A stretch of 10,551 bases of DNA from Betaproteobacteria bacterium HGW-Betaproteobacteria-8 (GTDB taxonomy: Bacteria; Pseudomonadota; Gammaproteobacteria; Burkholderiales; Methylophilaceae): the NCBI GenBank assembly GCA_002842135.1, contig PHCD01000064.1, forward strand, positions 1 to 10,551, in the 5' to 3' direction. Both the position numbers and the translations under genes were made by a program. Numbering within the stretch: the first letter of the stretch is position 1; each line of letters opens with the position of its first letter. This document shows, one piece after another, positions 1 through 7,522 of the stretch. The notes below the pieces were generated by a model, which saw only the letters and a program-made list of their open reading frames with translations, had not been told where the DNA came from and searched no databases.

Positions 1-546
1 CTTGGAATCGACCAGCACCGAACGACGCACCTTGTCCGACCAGTAGTCATAATGGGCGATACGGCGCAGCGAGGCCTCGATACTGCCGATCACCAGCGGT
101 ACATCGGGATAGGCTTCACGGCAGCGTTGCGAATAGACCAGTACCGCACGATCCGGACGTTTGCCGCCCTCGGCATTTGGTGTATAGGCATCATCCGAGC
201 GGATCTTGCGGTCAGCAGTATAGCGATTGACCATGGAATCCATGTTGCCGGCCGTGATGCCGAAATAGAGGTTGGGCTTGCCCAGTTTCTTGAACGGCTC
301 GGCCGACTGCCAGTCCGGCTGCGCTATGATGCCGACGCGAAAACCCTGCGCTTCCAGCAGACGCCCGACCAGCGCCATGCCAAAGCTCGGGTGATCGATA
401 TAGGCGTCGCCGGTGACCAGAATGATGTCGCAGCTGTCCCAGCCCAGCGCATCCATTTCGGCGCGGCTCATGGGCAGGACGGGTGCTGTACCGAAGCGTT
501 TTGCCCAGTACGGCCGGTAGCTGTTGATGTGTCTAAGACTTTGCAT
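1..546 (-). CDS. ygiQ: YgiQ-family radical SAM protein, N-terminal 182 codons (partial)
   Basis: Read on the minus strand, an open frame runs from ATG at 546-544 to the window edge without a stop, giving 182 residues. It begins [19 protein letters not shown] and contains the conserved YgiQ N-terminal blocks [65 protein letters not shown] and [18 protein letters not shown]. The family is about 600-740 residues long. Its radical SAM CxxxCxxC cluster lies further in and is outside the window, so only the cobalamin-binding-like N-terminal domain is visible here. The biochemical role of YgiQ is not established, although the family assignment is strong. An in-frame TAA sits a few codons upstream of the ATG with no other start between, so the start is secure. 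The gene is divergent from the c-di-GMP gene. A possible promoter (TTGAGC, 16 nt, TAAAAT on the minus strand) lies very close to the ATG. Confidence 0.93.
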   Translation of the reverse strand, partial: MQSLRHINSYRPYWAKRFGTAPVLPMSRAEMDALGWDSCDIILVTGDAYIDHPSFGMALVGRLLEAQGFRVGIIAQPDWQSAEPFKKLGKPNLYFGITAGNMDSMVNRYTADRKIRSDDAYTPNAEGGKRPDRAVLVYSQRCREAYPDVPLVIGSIEASLRRIAHYDYWSDKVRRSVLVDSK

Positions 547-555
547 AAGTTGACT

Positions 556-583
556 ATTTTACTCTGGATTCAGCATTGCTCAA
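556..583 (-). promoter_or_regulatory. Candidate promoter for ygiQ
   Basis: On the minus strand TTGAGC (583-578) is followed after 16 nt by TAAAAT (561-556). The resulting transcription start would fall within a few bases of the ygiQ ATG, implying a leaderless or nearly leaderless mRNA. No strong Shine-Dalgarno is visible before that ATG, which fits this but does not prove it. The call rests on the hexamers alone. Confidence 0.35.
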
Positions 584-710
584 AACGCGATTGGGCAAGG
601 GTTTGCCAGCTTTTGTCAGGTTCCTGAATAAAATTTGTTTGCACATGGTTGTTATGAAACAATAAGGCACTTCTCAATCTGAATCACATAGCCTAACTAC
701 ACAGCCAGTT

Positions 711-3545
711 GTGCCTATCCTGAAAAAATTCTCGACACTCTGGCGCTTCTTACTGCCAGTCCTGACTTTGTTAGCAATCTCTGCCATCGCACTGATGTGG
801 CGGCAGACAACTCAGCAACTGGACGCTATCGAGCGGGGAGCAAAAGACCAGGCGCAGTCTCTCTCTCGCCTGCTGCTTGTCACCGACACCCTTGTTTCCG
901 AACAAGTCGATGCCGCTATCACCCTGCTGAAAGACCGCAGCGCTACTTTAGGCAGTCCAAGACTGGATGGCACCATCAGGTTGAACCAATTGGAACTGCC
1001 GAACTTGAAACTCGGCGACACACCGGTTGCGGCTTCCAATGAACTGGTAGACAGCATCACTGACCTGTTCGGCGGCACTGCCACCATTTTCGTCAAATCC
1101 GGTGACGCATTCTTCCGGGTTACCACCAACATCAGGCAGGCGGACGGCAGCCGTGCACTCGGCACACAGCTCGCTCCTGACGGCAAAGCCATACGTGCCA
1201 TCAGCCATGGCGACTCTTTTCATGGCTTGGTGCAGATTCTCGGGCAGCCCTATCTCGCACACTACGAGCCGATTACAGATATCCATGGTGAGGTAATAGG
1301 CGTTTGGTATGTAGGATATAAAATCGACATGCAGGTTATTCGAGAAGCTGTTGAGAATTCGCACTATTTATCCAGCGGCTTTGCCGTCGTAGTGGATGAA
1401 AATCAACATGCAATATTCACATCCAGCCACGCTCCCATAGAAGTCATCGACGAATTCCTGCTTTCGCCCCCGGATGACTGGAAAATTGTGGAAGAACATC
1501 TGGAGCCATGGGATTTCCGCATCGTCGTTGCCTACCCCTTGTCCGAAGCTTATACGGCCGGATGGGCAAACTCCATCCTGCTGATCAGCGAAACCACACT
1601 GCTCGGCCTGCTGTTACTTGCGGTCATTCTCTGGCAGTTAAGGCGGCTGGTGCTGGATCCCATAGGGACAGATCCGGCACAAGCCATCGAGATAGTGCAG
1701 AAGATCGCCGATGGTGATCTCAGGCAGGACGGCCTGACCGCAAAATCAGGCACGTTAATGGCCAATGTCCTGAACATGCGCAAGAAACTGCAAAAAACAC
1801 TGCATGCCCTGCAAAAGAATGCCGATGACCTGCGACTCTCAGCCAGTGTGTTCGAGCATGCCCATGATGGAATCTTTATTACCGATGCAAATTCACAGAT
1901 CATCGAAGTCAATCCGGCATTCTCCGAAATCAGCGGCTACAGCCGTGAAGAAGCCATTGGCAAATTCCCGGGCGAACTGAACTTTGCCTGCAATGAACAG
2001 CAATTCTTCGACCATCTCTGGCAGGACGCGGCAAGTGCAGGTGACTGGAAAGGTGAAAGCCATAACCGGCGCAAGAATGGCGAGAGCTATATCTCGTCGC
2101 TGGACCTGTTTGTGGTCAGGGATGACAAAAAACAGGTAAGCCAATATGTCGGCGTGTTTTCTGATATCACAGCTGACAAGGCGCATCGGGAAAACCTCGA
2201 GTACCTGGCATATCACGACTCGCTGACCCAGTTGCCAAACCGTACATTATTGGCCGACCGCCTGCAGCATGCGCTTGCCCATGCCCAGCGCATGCATGAA
2301 GTACTTGCCGTCTGTTATTTTGACCTGGATGACTTCAAGGAAGTCAACGACCAACATGGTCATGCAGCCGGCGATAACCTGTTGGTGCAATTCGCCAGCC
2401 GCATGCGTAGCTGCCTGCGCGAAACGGACACCATTGCCCGCATGGGCGGCGACGAATTTGCCCTGCTACTCTGCGGCTTGAATTCGGTCGAAGAGTGCAA
2501 CCTTGCACTGGAACGCCTGCTGGTAGCCATCCATGCACCTTTTGACCTGGGTGGCATCTCAGCCAGTGTTTCCGCCAGTATCGGCTATACCGTTTTCCCT
2601 TCGGACAACTCGCCCCCCGACACGCTATTGCGGCATGCCGACCATGCGATGTACCAAGCCAAACTCAATGGCGGGCGCTGTTATCACCTGTTTGATGCAG
2701 AGCATGACCGCTTCACACGTGGGCAGCGGCAGGAACGTGAGCGGATTGAAGCCGCACTCCAGGCTAATGAGTTCCACCTCTACTACCAGCCCAAGGTGGA
2801 TATGCAGCATGGGAACGTTGTCGGCCTGGAAGCCCTGATTCGCTGGCAACATCCCGAACTTGGCTTGCGTTTGCCGGGCGAGTTCCTGCCGCAAATCGAA
2901 AATACGGACTTCATTATCAGGCTCGGCGAGTGGGTGATCCTGCAAGCACTGCGTCAGATGCGGGAATGGCAGGAACACGGCCTGCGCATCTCGGTAAGCA
3001 TCAACATCGCTGCACGGCACTTGATGCAAACCAACTTTGCTGCACGCCTGGCAGAACTGCTGGGCGCTTATCCGGATGTCAGCGCTAGCATGCTCGAGCT
3101 CGAAATTACCGAGACCGCAGTGATTGAGGATATTTCCGGCGCTACCCAGACCATGCACAATTGCAGGAAACTTGGCGTCACGTTCGCGCTGGACGATTTC
3201 GGTGTCGGCTATTCCTCCCTGACCTATCTGCGGCGCCTGCCCATAGACATTATCAAGATCGACCAGTCCTTTGTGCGCGACATGCTGCACGACACCGATG
3301 ACCGGGCCTTGATTGCCGGTATCATCAGCCTCAGCCGTGAATTCAACCGTGGAGTAGTGGCAGAAGGGCTGGAAACTGCCGAGCATGGCGTGCAACTGTT
3401 GCGCATGGGCTGCAATGTGGCACAAGGCAACGGTATCGCTCGCCCGCTGGCCGCCGACCGGGTCGAGCAATGGATTTCATCCTACCAGCCCGACAAGAAC
3501 TGGAAGCAGGCAAACTGGCAACTGATCCATCATCCCTATAAATGA
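711..3545 (+). CDS. Membrane-anchored Cache-HAMP-PAS-GGDEF-EAL c-di-GMP cyclase/phosphodiesterase
   Basis: This 944-residue inner-membrane signalling protein starts at GTG 711; an in-frame stop lies at 663-665 with no other start between, and the first membrane helix would be lost with later starts. Order: TM helix about residues 10-30; periplasmic region 31-284 resembling a Cache_3-Cache_2 sensor (VTDTLVSEQVDAAITLLKD near its start); TM helix about 286-309; HAMP about 311-368 with ADGDL; PAS about 376-492; GGDEF about 497-660; EAL about 685-930. The cyclase motif is intact (GGDEF, 579-583), and an RxxD inhibitory site (RETD, 570-573) sits exactly five residues before it. The phosphodiesterase domain keeps EALIR (from 707), the catalytic Asn (SINIAAR), ELEITET, DDFGVGYSSL, IKID, AEGLET and the late Gln. 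By known family rules both activities are possible; which dominates and the ligand sensed cannot be told from sequence. No terminator separates it from aat. Confidence 0.95.
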   Translation: MPILKKFSTLWRFLLPVLTLLAISAIALMWRQTTQQLDAIERGAKDQAQSLSRLLLVTDTLVSEQVDAAITLLKDRSATLGSPRLDGTIRLNQLELPNLKLGDTPVAASNELVDSITDLFGGTATIFVKSGDAFFRVTTNIRQADGSRALGTQLAPDGKAIRAISHGDSFHGLVQILGQPYLAHYEPITDIHGEVIGVWYVGYKIDMQVIREAVENSHYLSSGFAVVVDENQHAIFTSSHAPIEVIDEFLLSPPDDWKIVEEHLEPWDFRIVVAYPLSEAYTAGWANSILLISETTLLGLLLLAVILWQLRRLVLDPIGTDPAQAIEIVQKIADGDLRQDGLTAKSGTLMANVLNMRKKLQKTLHALQKNADDLRLSASVFEHAHDGIFITDANSQIIEVNPAFSEISGYSREEAIGKFPGELNFACNEQQFFDHLWQDAASAGDWKGESHNRRKNGESYISSLDLFVVRDDKKQVSQYVGVFSDITADKAHRENLEYLAYHDSLTQLPNRTLLADRLQHALAHAQRMHEVLAVCYFDLDDFKEVNDQHGHAAGDNLLVQFASRMRSCLRETDTIARMGGDEFALLLCGLNSVEECNLALERLLVAIHAPFDLGGISASVSASIGYTVFPSDNSPPDTLLRHADHAMYQAKLNGGRCYHLFDAEHDRFTRGQRQERERIEAALQANEFHLYYQPKVDMQHGNVVGLEALIRWQHPELGLRLPGEFLPQIENTDFIIRLGEWVILQALRQMREWQEHGLRISVSINIAARHLMQTNFAARLAELLGAYPDVSASMLELEITETAVIEDISGATQTMHNCRKLGVTFALDDFGVGYSSLTYLRRLPIDIIKIDQSFVRDMLHDTDDRALIAGIISLSREFNRGVVAEGLETAEHGVQLLRMGCNVAQGNGIARPLAADRVEQWISSYQPDKNWKQANWQLIHHPYK

Positions 3546-3599
3546 TCCATGCCTTGCTGTACTCCCCATTCATCTTGATCGTTGATATACATTACAGAT

Positions 3600-4292
3600 G
3601 TGAGTAAGCGATATATACAATTACCGGCCGGACGCGTTCTCGTGCTGGATGGCCATACGCCTTTCCCCCCGGTCGAAGACGCGCTGACCGAACCCAACGG
3701 CCTGCTGGCCATAGGCGGCGATTTAACGGCCGAACGCCTGCTGGATGCCTACACCCACGGCATTTTCCCCTGGTTCAGTGCAGGGGAGCCCATCGTCTGG
3801 TGGAGCCCCGATCCACGCATGGTACTGTATCCCGGTGAACTCAAAATCTCCCGGTCGATGTCCAAACGATTGAAGCGCAAGGACTATGAGGTGCGCTTCA
3901 ACACCAGTTTCCGCCAAGTGATGCAGGCCTGCGCCGAAATAAACCGGCCCGGGCAGGATGGCACCTGGATTACAGACGAGATGATAGACGCCTATTGCGC
4001 ATTGCATGTCTCCGGCCATGCCATGAGCGCTGAAACCTGGATGGGGGACAAATTGGTCGGCGGCCTTTACGGCGTAAGGATAGGCAAGATGTTCTATGGC
4101 GAATCCATGTTCCACCACGTGACAGATGCCTCAAAGATTGCCTTTATTCATCTTGTGCAGGAACTGCAAAGGCAGAACTTCGGGCTTCTGGATTGCCAGA
4201 TGAAAACCAGCCACCTCGCATCGCTGGGCGCACGCGAAATCCCGCGCAAGGAATTTTGCCGGCTGGTGTCGAAATTGATACAGTACTCATGA
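3600..4292 (+). CDS. aat: Leucyl/phenylalanyl-tRNA--protein transferase
   Basis: Aat transfers Leu or Phe from aminoacyl-tRNA to proteins with N-terminal Arg or Lys in the cytoplasm, making N-degrons recognised by ClpS for ClpAP proteolysis (established for the family). Family blocks are plain: TPFPPVEDALTEPNGLLAIG, GIFPWFS, WWSPDPRMVLYP, DGTWIT, GESMF (from about residue 167) and LLDCQ (about 197-200, holding the catalytic-region Asp). The start is uncertain. The frame is open from TTG 3582, then GTG 3600, then GTG 3642. I chose 3600 because the VLVLDGH segment aligns with the LVQLSRH start region of the E. coli protein and would be lost from 3642; no start has a good Shine-Dalgarno. From 3600 the length is 230 residues, close to the 234 of E. 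coli. It ends 15 nt before bpt, and the pair is a usual betaproteobacterial operon. Confidence 0.94.
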   Translation: MSKRYIQLPAGRVLVLDGHTPFPPVEDALTEPNGLLAIGGDLTAERLLDAYTHGIFPWFSAGEPIVWWSPDPRMVLYPGELKISRSMSKRLKRKDYEVRFNTSFRQVMQACAEINRPGQDGTWITDEMIDAYCALHVSGHAMSAETWMGDKLVGGLYGVRIGKMFYGESMFHHVTDASKIAFIHLVQELQRQNFGLLDCQMKTSHLASLGAREIPRKEFCRLVSKLIQYS

Positions 4293-4307
4293 AATGGGGC
4301 AGCTATC

Positions 4308-5045
4308 ATGACCTTACCTAACGATGCACCGCTGCAAAAAATCCAGTTTTATGTCACTACGCCCTACAGTTGCGGCTATCTGCAAGGCAGGCTGGCGCAA
4401 TCGCTGATCGCCACGCCACACCACCTGATCGATGCCCAGGCCTACAGCAGCCTTATCCAACTCGGCTTCAGACGCAGCGGGAAGTTCGCCTACAGACCGC
4501 ACTGCGAAAATTGCGAAGCCTGCATCCCGGTACGTATCCCCGTCGCCGAGTTCACGCCGAGCCGCAGCCAGCGCCGCGCCAGGAAACAGCATCAAAACCT
4601 GACGGCAGCCATCATTCCCATTGCTTACAGCGATGAACACTTTGCGCTGTACCAGGCCTATCAACTGGCCAGACACAGCGAGGACAACGCAGAGCAGGAT
4701 ACGGTCGAGCAATATCGCAACTTCCTGGTACAGAGCAATGTGGAATCCGTGCTGGTAGAGTTCCGGCTTGATGGTTTGTTGAAAATGGTCAGCGTCGTCG
4801 ATATCGTGCGCGATGGCATCTCTGCGGTATACACCTTCTACGATACCAGCGATGAAAACTGCAGCTATGGCACCTTCAACATCCTCTGGCTCAATGACTG
4901 GGCCCTGCAACAAGGCAAAAAATACCTGTATCTGGGTTACTGGATCGCGCAAAGCCGGAAAATGGCTTACAAACAGAACTTCTCACCGTTGGAAGCACTG
5001 TCGGGAGGCGAATGGATACCGGTCGGGGACTTGCATCAAAAATAA
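4308..5045 (+). CDS. bpt: Aspartate/glutamate leucyltransferase (Bpt; ATE1-like)
   Basis: Bpt transfers Leu from Leu-tRNA to proteins with N-terminal Asp or Glu, feeding the same ClpS/ClpAP N-degron route as Aat (established for the family). The 245-residue protein has typical family length and motifs: TTPYSCGYLQGRLAQS, FRRSGKFAYRPHCENCEAC, PVRIPV, YQLARHSE, VSVVDIV, SAVYTFYD, YLYLGYWI and KMAYKQNFSPLE. Cysteines at residues 22, 66, 69 and 72 form the conserved N-terminal cluster region. ATG 4308 is preceded by a GGGG stretch at usable spacing, giving a clear start. It lies 15 nt after aat, almost certainly co-transcribed, and is followed by a strong terminator. Older annotations call this arginyl-tRNA-protein transferase; the bacterial Bpt branch uses leucine, so the leucyl name is preferred by family membership rather than by a diagnostic residue I can prove. 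Confidence 0.95.
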   Translation: MTLPNDAPLQKIQFYVTTPYSCGYLQGRLAQSLIATPHHLIDAQAYSSLIQLGFRRSGKFAYRPHCENCEACIPVRIPVAEFTPSRSQRRARKQHQNLTAAIIPIAYSDEHFALYQAYQLARHSEDNAEQDTVEQYRNFLVQSNVESVLVEFRLDGLLKMVSVVDIVRDGISAVYTFYDTSDENCSYGTFNILWLNDWALQQGKKYLYLGYWIAQSRKMAYKQNFSPLEALSGGEWIPVGDLHQK

Positions 5046-5106
5046 TTTCAGCAACTTTGAACCAAGCGAACATATAAGAATCTATTCACTGTCATCTCCC
5101 TGCAAG

Positions 5107-5150
5107 CGGCGTTTTGATGCAGCTTAAATCTGCATTAAAGCGCCGTTTTT
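5107..5150 (+). terminator. Rho-independent terminator after bpt
   Basis: A 16-bp stem pairs 5107-5122 with 5130-5145, including two G-U wobbles, around the 7-nt loop CTTAAAT. The top of the downstream arm ends in CGCCG and is followed at once by TTTTT (5146-5150). The minus strand has no T run after the stem, so it serves plus-strand transcription and closes the aat-bpt unit about 60 nt after bpt. Confidence 0.93.
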
Positions 5151-5207
5151 GCGTCAGCATTCTCCACACCTCGCTCCGACTCAAGCTCTAATTCCGCTAT
5201 ATCTGCG

Positions 5208-5216
5208 TGATACAAT
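5208..5216 (+). promoter_or_regulatory. Candidate extended -10 promoter for tyrA
   Basis: TGA followed by TACAAT (5211-5216) is an extended -10 element lying after the bpt terminator and about 28 nt before the first tyrA start codon. No good -35 hexamer is seen at 16-18 nt, as is common for extended -10 promoters. It would start transcription near 5223, leaving a leader of about 22 nt. Position between a terminator and a gene cluster supports it. Confidence 0.55.
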
Positions 5217-5237
5217 CGGCTTTTAAGTCACAGGTTG

Positions 5238-5264
5238 CTCAGGTTTGAATTCCTCGGGTTTGAA
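5238..5264 (+). repeat. 15-nt-period direct repeat carrying two tandem tyrA TTG starts
   Basis: CTCAGGTTTGAA (5238-5249) and CTCGGGTTTGAA (5253-5264) match at 11 of 12 positions with a period of 15 nt. Each copy holds a TTG in the tyrA frame (5245 and 5260). It looks like a local duplication of the translation start. Confidence 0.7.
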
Positions 5265-6141
5265 AAAACTGGTTATTTTTGGCGTAGGCCTGATAGGTGG
5301 TTCGCTAGCGCTGGCGCTCAAACGGCAGATGCCGGCACTTCATATTACCGGCGTAGGACGCAACGGCGAAAGCCTGCAAACCGCAATCGACCTTGGCGTC
5401 ATTGACGAGATGGCGGCATCGGCAGAACTTGCCGTGCAAAACGCCGACATCATCGTTATTGCTGTACCTGTCGCGCAAACGCCCAACATTCTGAAACTCA
5501 TCGCACCACATCTCGGCACCGGGACCGTAATCACCGATGTCGGCAGTACAAAATCCGATGTCATCGACTACGCGGCCGCGATACTGGGCAATCAATTTTC
5601 ACAGTTCGTTCCGGGCCACCCCATCGCAGGCGCAGAAAAAAGCGGCGTCACAGCGGCTCGTCCAGACCTGTTCGATGGCAAGAATGTCGTTCTGACCCCT
5701 ACGGCGGAAACCAGCAGCCAGGCCCAGAACAGAATCAGGGAAATGTGGATTCAGGCAGGTGCCAAAGTCGCCGAAATGTCTGCCAGTCACCATGACCAGA
5801 TTTTCGCTGCGGTCAGCCACCTGCCCCATCTTCTCGCTTTTGCCCTGGTCGACGACCTCGCATCGCGACCGAACGCTGAAGAGTTATTCACCTTTGCCGC
5901 TGGCGGCTTCCGCGATTTCAGCAGAATCGCCGGCAGCTCGCCTGAAATGTGGCGTGATATCAGCCTGGCTAACCGCACTGCCTTGCTGAGCGAAATTGAT
6001 GCCTACCAGGCTTCGCTGGGCCAGTTGCGTGAATTGCTGGAGAATCGTGATTCCAAAGGCCTGCAATCGCTGTTCGAAAAAGCCAGCCAGACGCGTAACG
6101 CCTGGGGGGCGAATCCATCAAACAAACCTCGCCCGGCATAG
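5245..6141 (+). CDS. tyrA: Prephenate dehydrogenase
   Basis: TyrA converts prephenate to 4-hydroxyphenylpyruvate with NAD(P)+, the committed step of tyrosine synthesis. The 298-residue product opens with a Rossmann fold (KKLVIFGVGLIGGSLALAL, GxGxxGG at 13-19). It carries the prephenate dehydrogenase blocks GHPIAGAEKSG (His about 125), SHLPHLLAFALV (about 191-202) and GGFRDFSRIAGSSPEMW, which contains the substrate-region arginine. There is no fused chorismate mutase or C-terminal ACT domain, so it is the stand-alone form. The start is ambiguous between TTG 5245 and in-frame TTG 5260. The first has CACAGG about 10 nt upstream; the second would give a family-like MKKLVIFG start. It is first in the tyrA-aroA-cmk-rpsA-ihfB run, with aroA 31 nt downstream. 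Feedback by tyrosine cannot be judged from the sequence. Confidence 0.94.
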   Translation: MNSSGLKKLVIFGVGLIGGSLALALKRQMPALHITGVGRNGESLQTAIDLGVIDEMAASAELAVQNADIIVIAVPVAQTPNILKLIAPHLGTGTVITDVGSTKSDVIDYAAAILGNQFSQFVPGHPIAGAEKSGVTAARPDLFDGKNVVLTPTAETSSQAQNRIREMWIQAGAKVAEMSASHHDQIFAAVSHLPHLLAFALVDDLASRPNAEELFTFAAGGFRDFSRIAGSSPEMWRDISLANRTALLSEIDAYQASLGQLRELLENRDSKGLQSLFEKASQTRNAWGANPSNKPRPA

Positions 6142-6172
6142 TTGCCACACATAATTGCCAAGCATAATCCAG

Positions 6173-7462
6173 ATGCAGACACTCAAACTTAAACCCGTAA
6201 GCCGCGCGGCAGGGGAAATCACACTTCCGGGTTCCAAAAGCATTTCCAACCGCACGCTGCTGCTGGCGGCCCTGGCCGAAGGAACAACCAACATTCACGC
6301 CCTGCTGTCTTCCGATGACGTCGACCGCATGCTGGATGCGCTGAAACTGCTAGGTGTCGCCCTGCAACAAACCGCTGAGCACGATTGGCGAGTCACAGGC
6401 ACCGCAGGAAAAATACCGAACCGGCAGGCCGAACTGTTCATGGGCAATGCCGGCACGGCGATTCGCCCGCTGACTGCCGCCCTGGCCCTGTCTTCCGGAG
6501 ACTACACTTTATCCGGTGTGCCGCGCATGCATGAACGCCCCATCGGCGACCTGGTCGATGCCCTGCGCCAAGCCGGTGCCAATATCGAATACTTGGGCAA
6601 CCCCGGCTTTCCGCCGCTGCATATCTCACCGGCAGAGATCAATGTCAGCCAGCCGATCCGCATACGCGGCGATGTCTCCAGCCAGTTCCTGACCGCCCTG
6701 CTCATGGCGCTGCCTCTCACCGGCAAAGCGGCACAGATTGAAGTCATCGGCGAACTGATCTCCAAGCCCTATATCGAGATCACGCTTAACCTGATGCAAC
6801 GTTTCGGAATAAATGTGCAGCGCGACGGCTGGCAGCGCTTCAACATACCGGCCAACAGTGTTTACCAGAGTCCGGGCAACATCTACGTCGAGGGTGATGC
6901 CTCTTCCGCATCCTATTTCCTCGCTGCCGGTGCAATCGGCAAAGGCCCGGTACGGGTTTACGGCATCGGCCGCGACAGCATCCAGGGCGACGTCCGCTTC
7001 TGCGAGGCCCTGGAACTGATGGGCGCAAAGATTACTTACGGCGACAACTGGATAGAAGCCAGCGCGCCTGCAGGCAAACTGAAAGCCATCGACCTGGACT
7101 GCAACCATATTCCCGATGCCGCCATGACACTGGCAACAGCAGCACTGTTCGCCGATGGCCCAAGCCGGCTGCGCAATATCGCCAGCTGGCGCGTGAAGGA
7201 AACCGACCGCCTCAGCGCCATGGCCGCGGAACTGCGCAAACTCGGGGCCATCGTGGAAGAAGGTCCGGACTACCTGCAGATCACACCGCCGCAAACGATA
7301 ACGCCAAATGCAGCTATCGACACCTATGACGACCACCGCATGGCGATGTGTTTCTCGCTGGTTGCCTTGGGCGACACCCCCATCACCATCAACGAGCCCG
7401 AATGCGTGGCCAAGACTTTCCCGGATTATTTCGAACGTTTTGCCACCATCTTGCATGACTGA
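6173..7462 (+). CDS. aroA: 3-phosphoshikimate 1-carboxyvinyltransferase (EPSP synthase)
   Basis: AroA joins shikimate-3-phosphate and phosphoenolpyruvate to make EPSP, the sixth step of the shikimate pathway, in the cytoplasm. From ATG 6173 the product has 429 residues, the family norm. Motifs in order: [13 protein letters not shown] (18-30), [10 protein letters not shown] (91-100, the PEP/glyphosate loop with Gly94 and Pro99 as in class I enzymes), [19 protein letters not shown] with the catalytic-region Asp at 315, RVKETDR (340-346) and DDHRMAM (386-392). The frame stays open to a TTG at 6155, but ATG 6173 gives the usual short N-terminus before the first strand and was preferred; Shine-Dalgarno support is weak for both. 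It lies 31 nt after tyrA and 60 nt before cmk. I see nothing truncated or unusual in the protein. Confidence 0.97.
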   Translation: MQTLKLKPVSRAAGEITLPGSKSISNRTLLLAALAEGTTNIHALLSSDDVDRMLDALKLLGVALQQTAEHDWRVTGTAGKIPNRQAELFMGNAGTAIRPLTAALALSSGDYTLSGVPRMHERPIGDLVDALRQAGANIEYLGNPGFPPLHISPAEINVSQPIRIRGDVSSQFLTALLMALPLTGKAAQIEVIGELISKPYIEITLNLMQRFGINVQRDGWQRFNIPANSVYQSPGNIYVEGDASSASYFLAAGAIGKGPVRVYGIGRDSIQGDVRFCEALELMGAKITYGDNWIEASAPAGKLKAIDLDCNHIPDAAMTLATAALFADGPSRLRNIASWRVKETDRLSAMAAELRKLGAIVEEGPDYLQITPPQTITPNAAIDTYDDHRMAMCFSLVALGDTPITINEPECVAKTFPDYFERFATILHD

Positions 7463-7464
7463 GC

Positions 7465-7480
7465 CAGGTGATGCCACCTG
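7465..7480 (+). repeat. Small perfect hairpin just after the aroA stop
   Basis: CAGGTG and CACCTG form a perfect 6-bp inverted repeat around ATGC, beginning two nt after the aroA stop codon. No T run follows, so it is not an intrinsic terminator. It may mark an RNA processing or stability point, or have no function. Confidence 0.5.
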
Positions 7481-7483
7481 CCC

Positions 7484-7507
7484 CAGATCAGCAAACAGAT
7501 CAACAAT
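7484..7507 (+). repeat. Two tandem 12-nt units in the aroA-cmk gap
   Basis: CAGATCAGCAAA and CAGATCAACAAT lie head to tail (7484-7495 and 7496-7507) and match at 10 of 12 positions. They end 15 nt before the cmk ATG. Function unknown; a direct-repeat protein site or simple slippage are both possible. Confidence 0.55.
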
Positions 7508-7522
7508 AAGCATTCCAGATAT

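Noticed and set aside
52..627. 191-codon plus-strand open frame at the window start
   Set aside because: It is a shadow of the ygiQ gene, whose minus-strand protein is well recognised.
635..663. Possible promoter for the c-di-GMP gene (TTGTTT, 17 nt, AACAAT)
   Set aside because: Each hexamer matches the consensus poorly (3 and 4 of 6), and other weak pairings in this AT-rich stretch are equally good; a promoter is expected here but cannot be placed.
2625..3470. 281-codon open frame antisense to the EAL domain
   Set aside because: It mirrors a strongly conserved domain on the other strand and has no known motif or ribosome site that I can see.
3546..3599. Possible terminator between the c-di-GMP gene and aat
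   Set aside because: No stem followed by a T run can be found, so the two genes may be co-transcribed.
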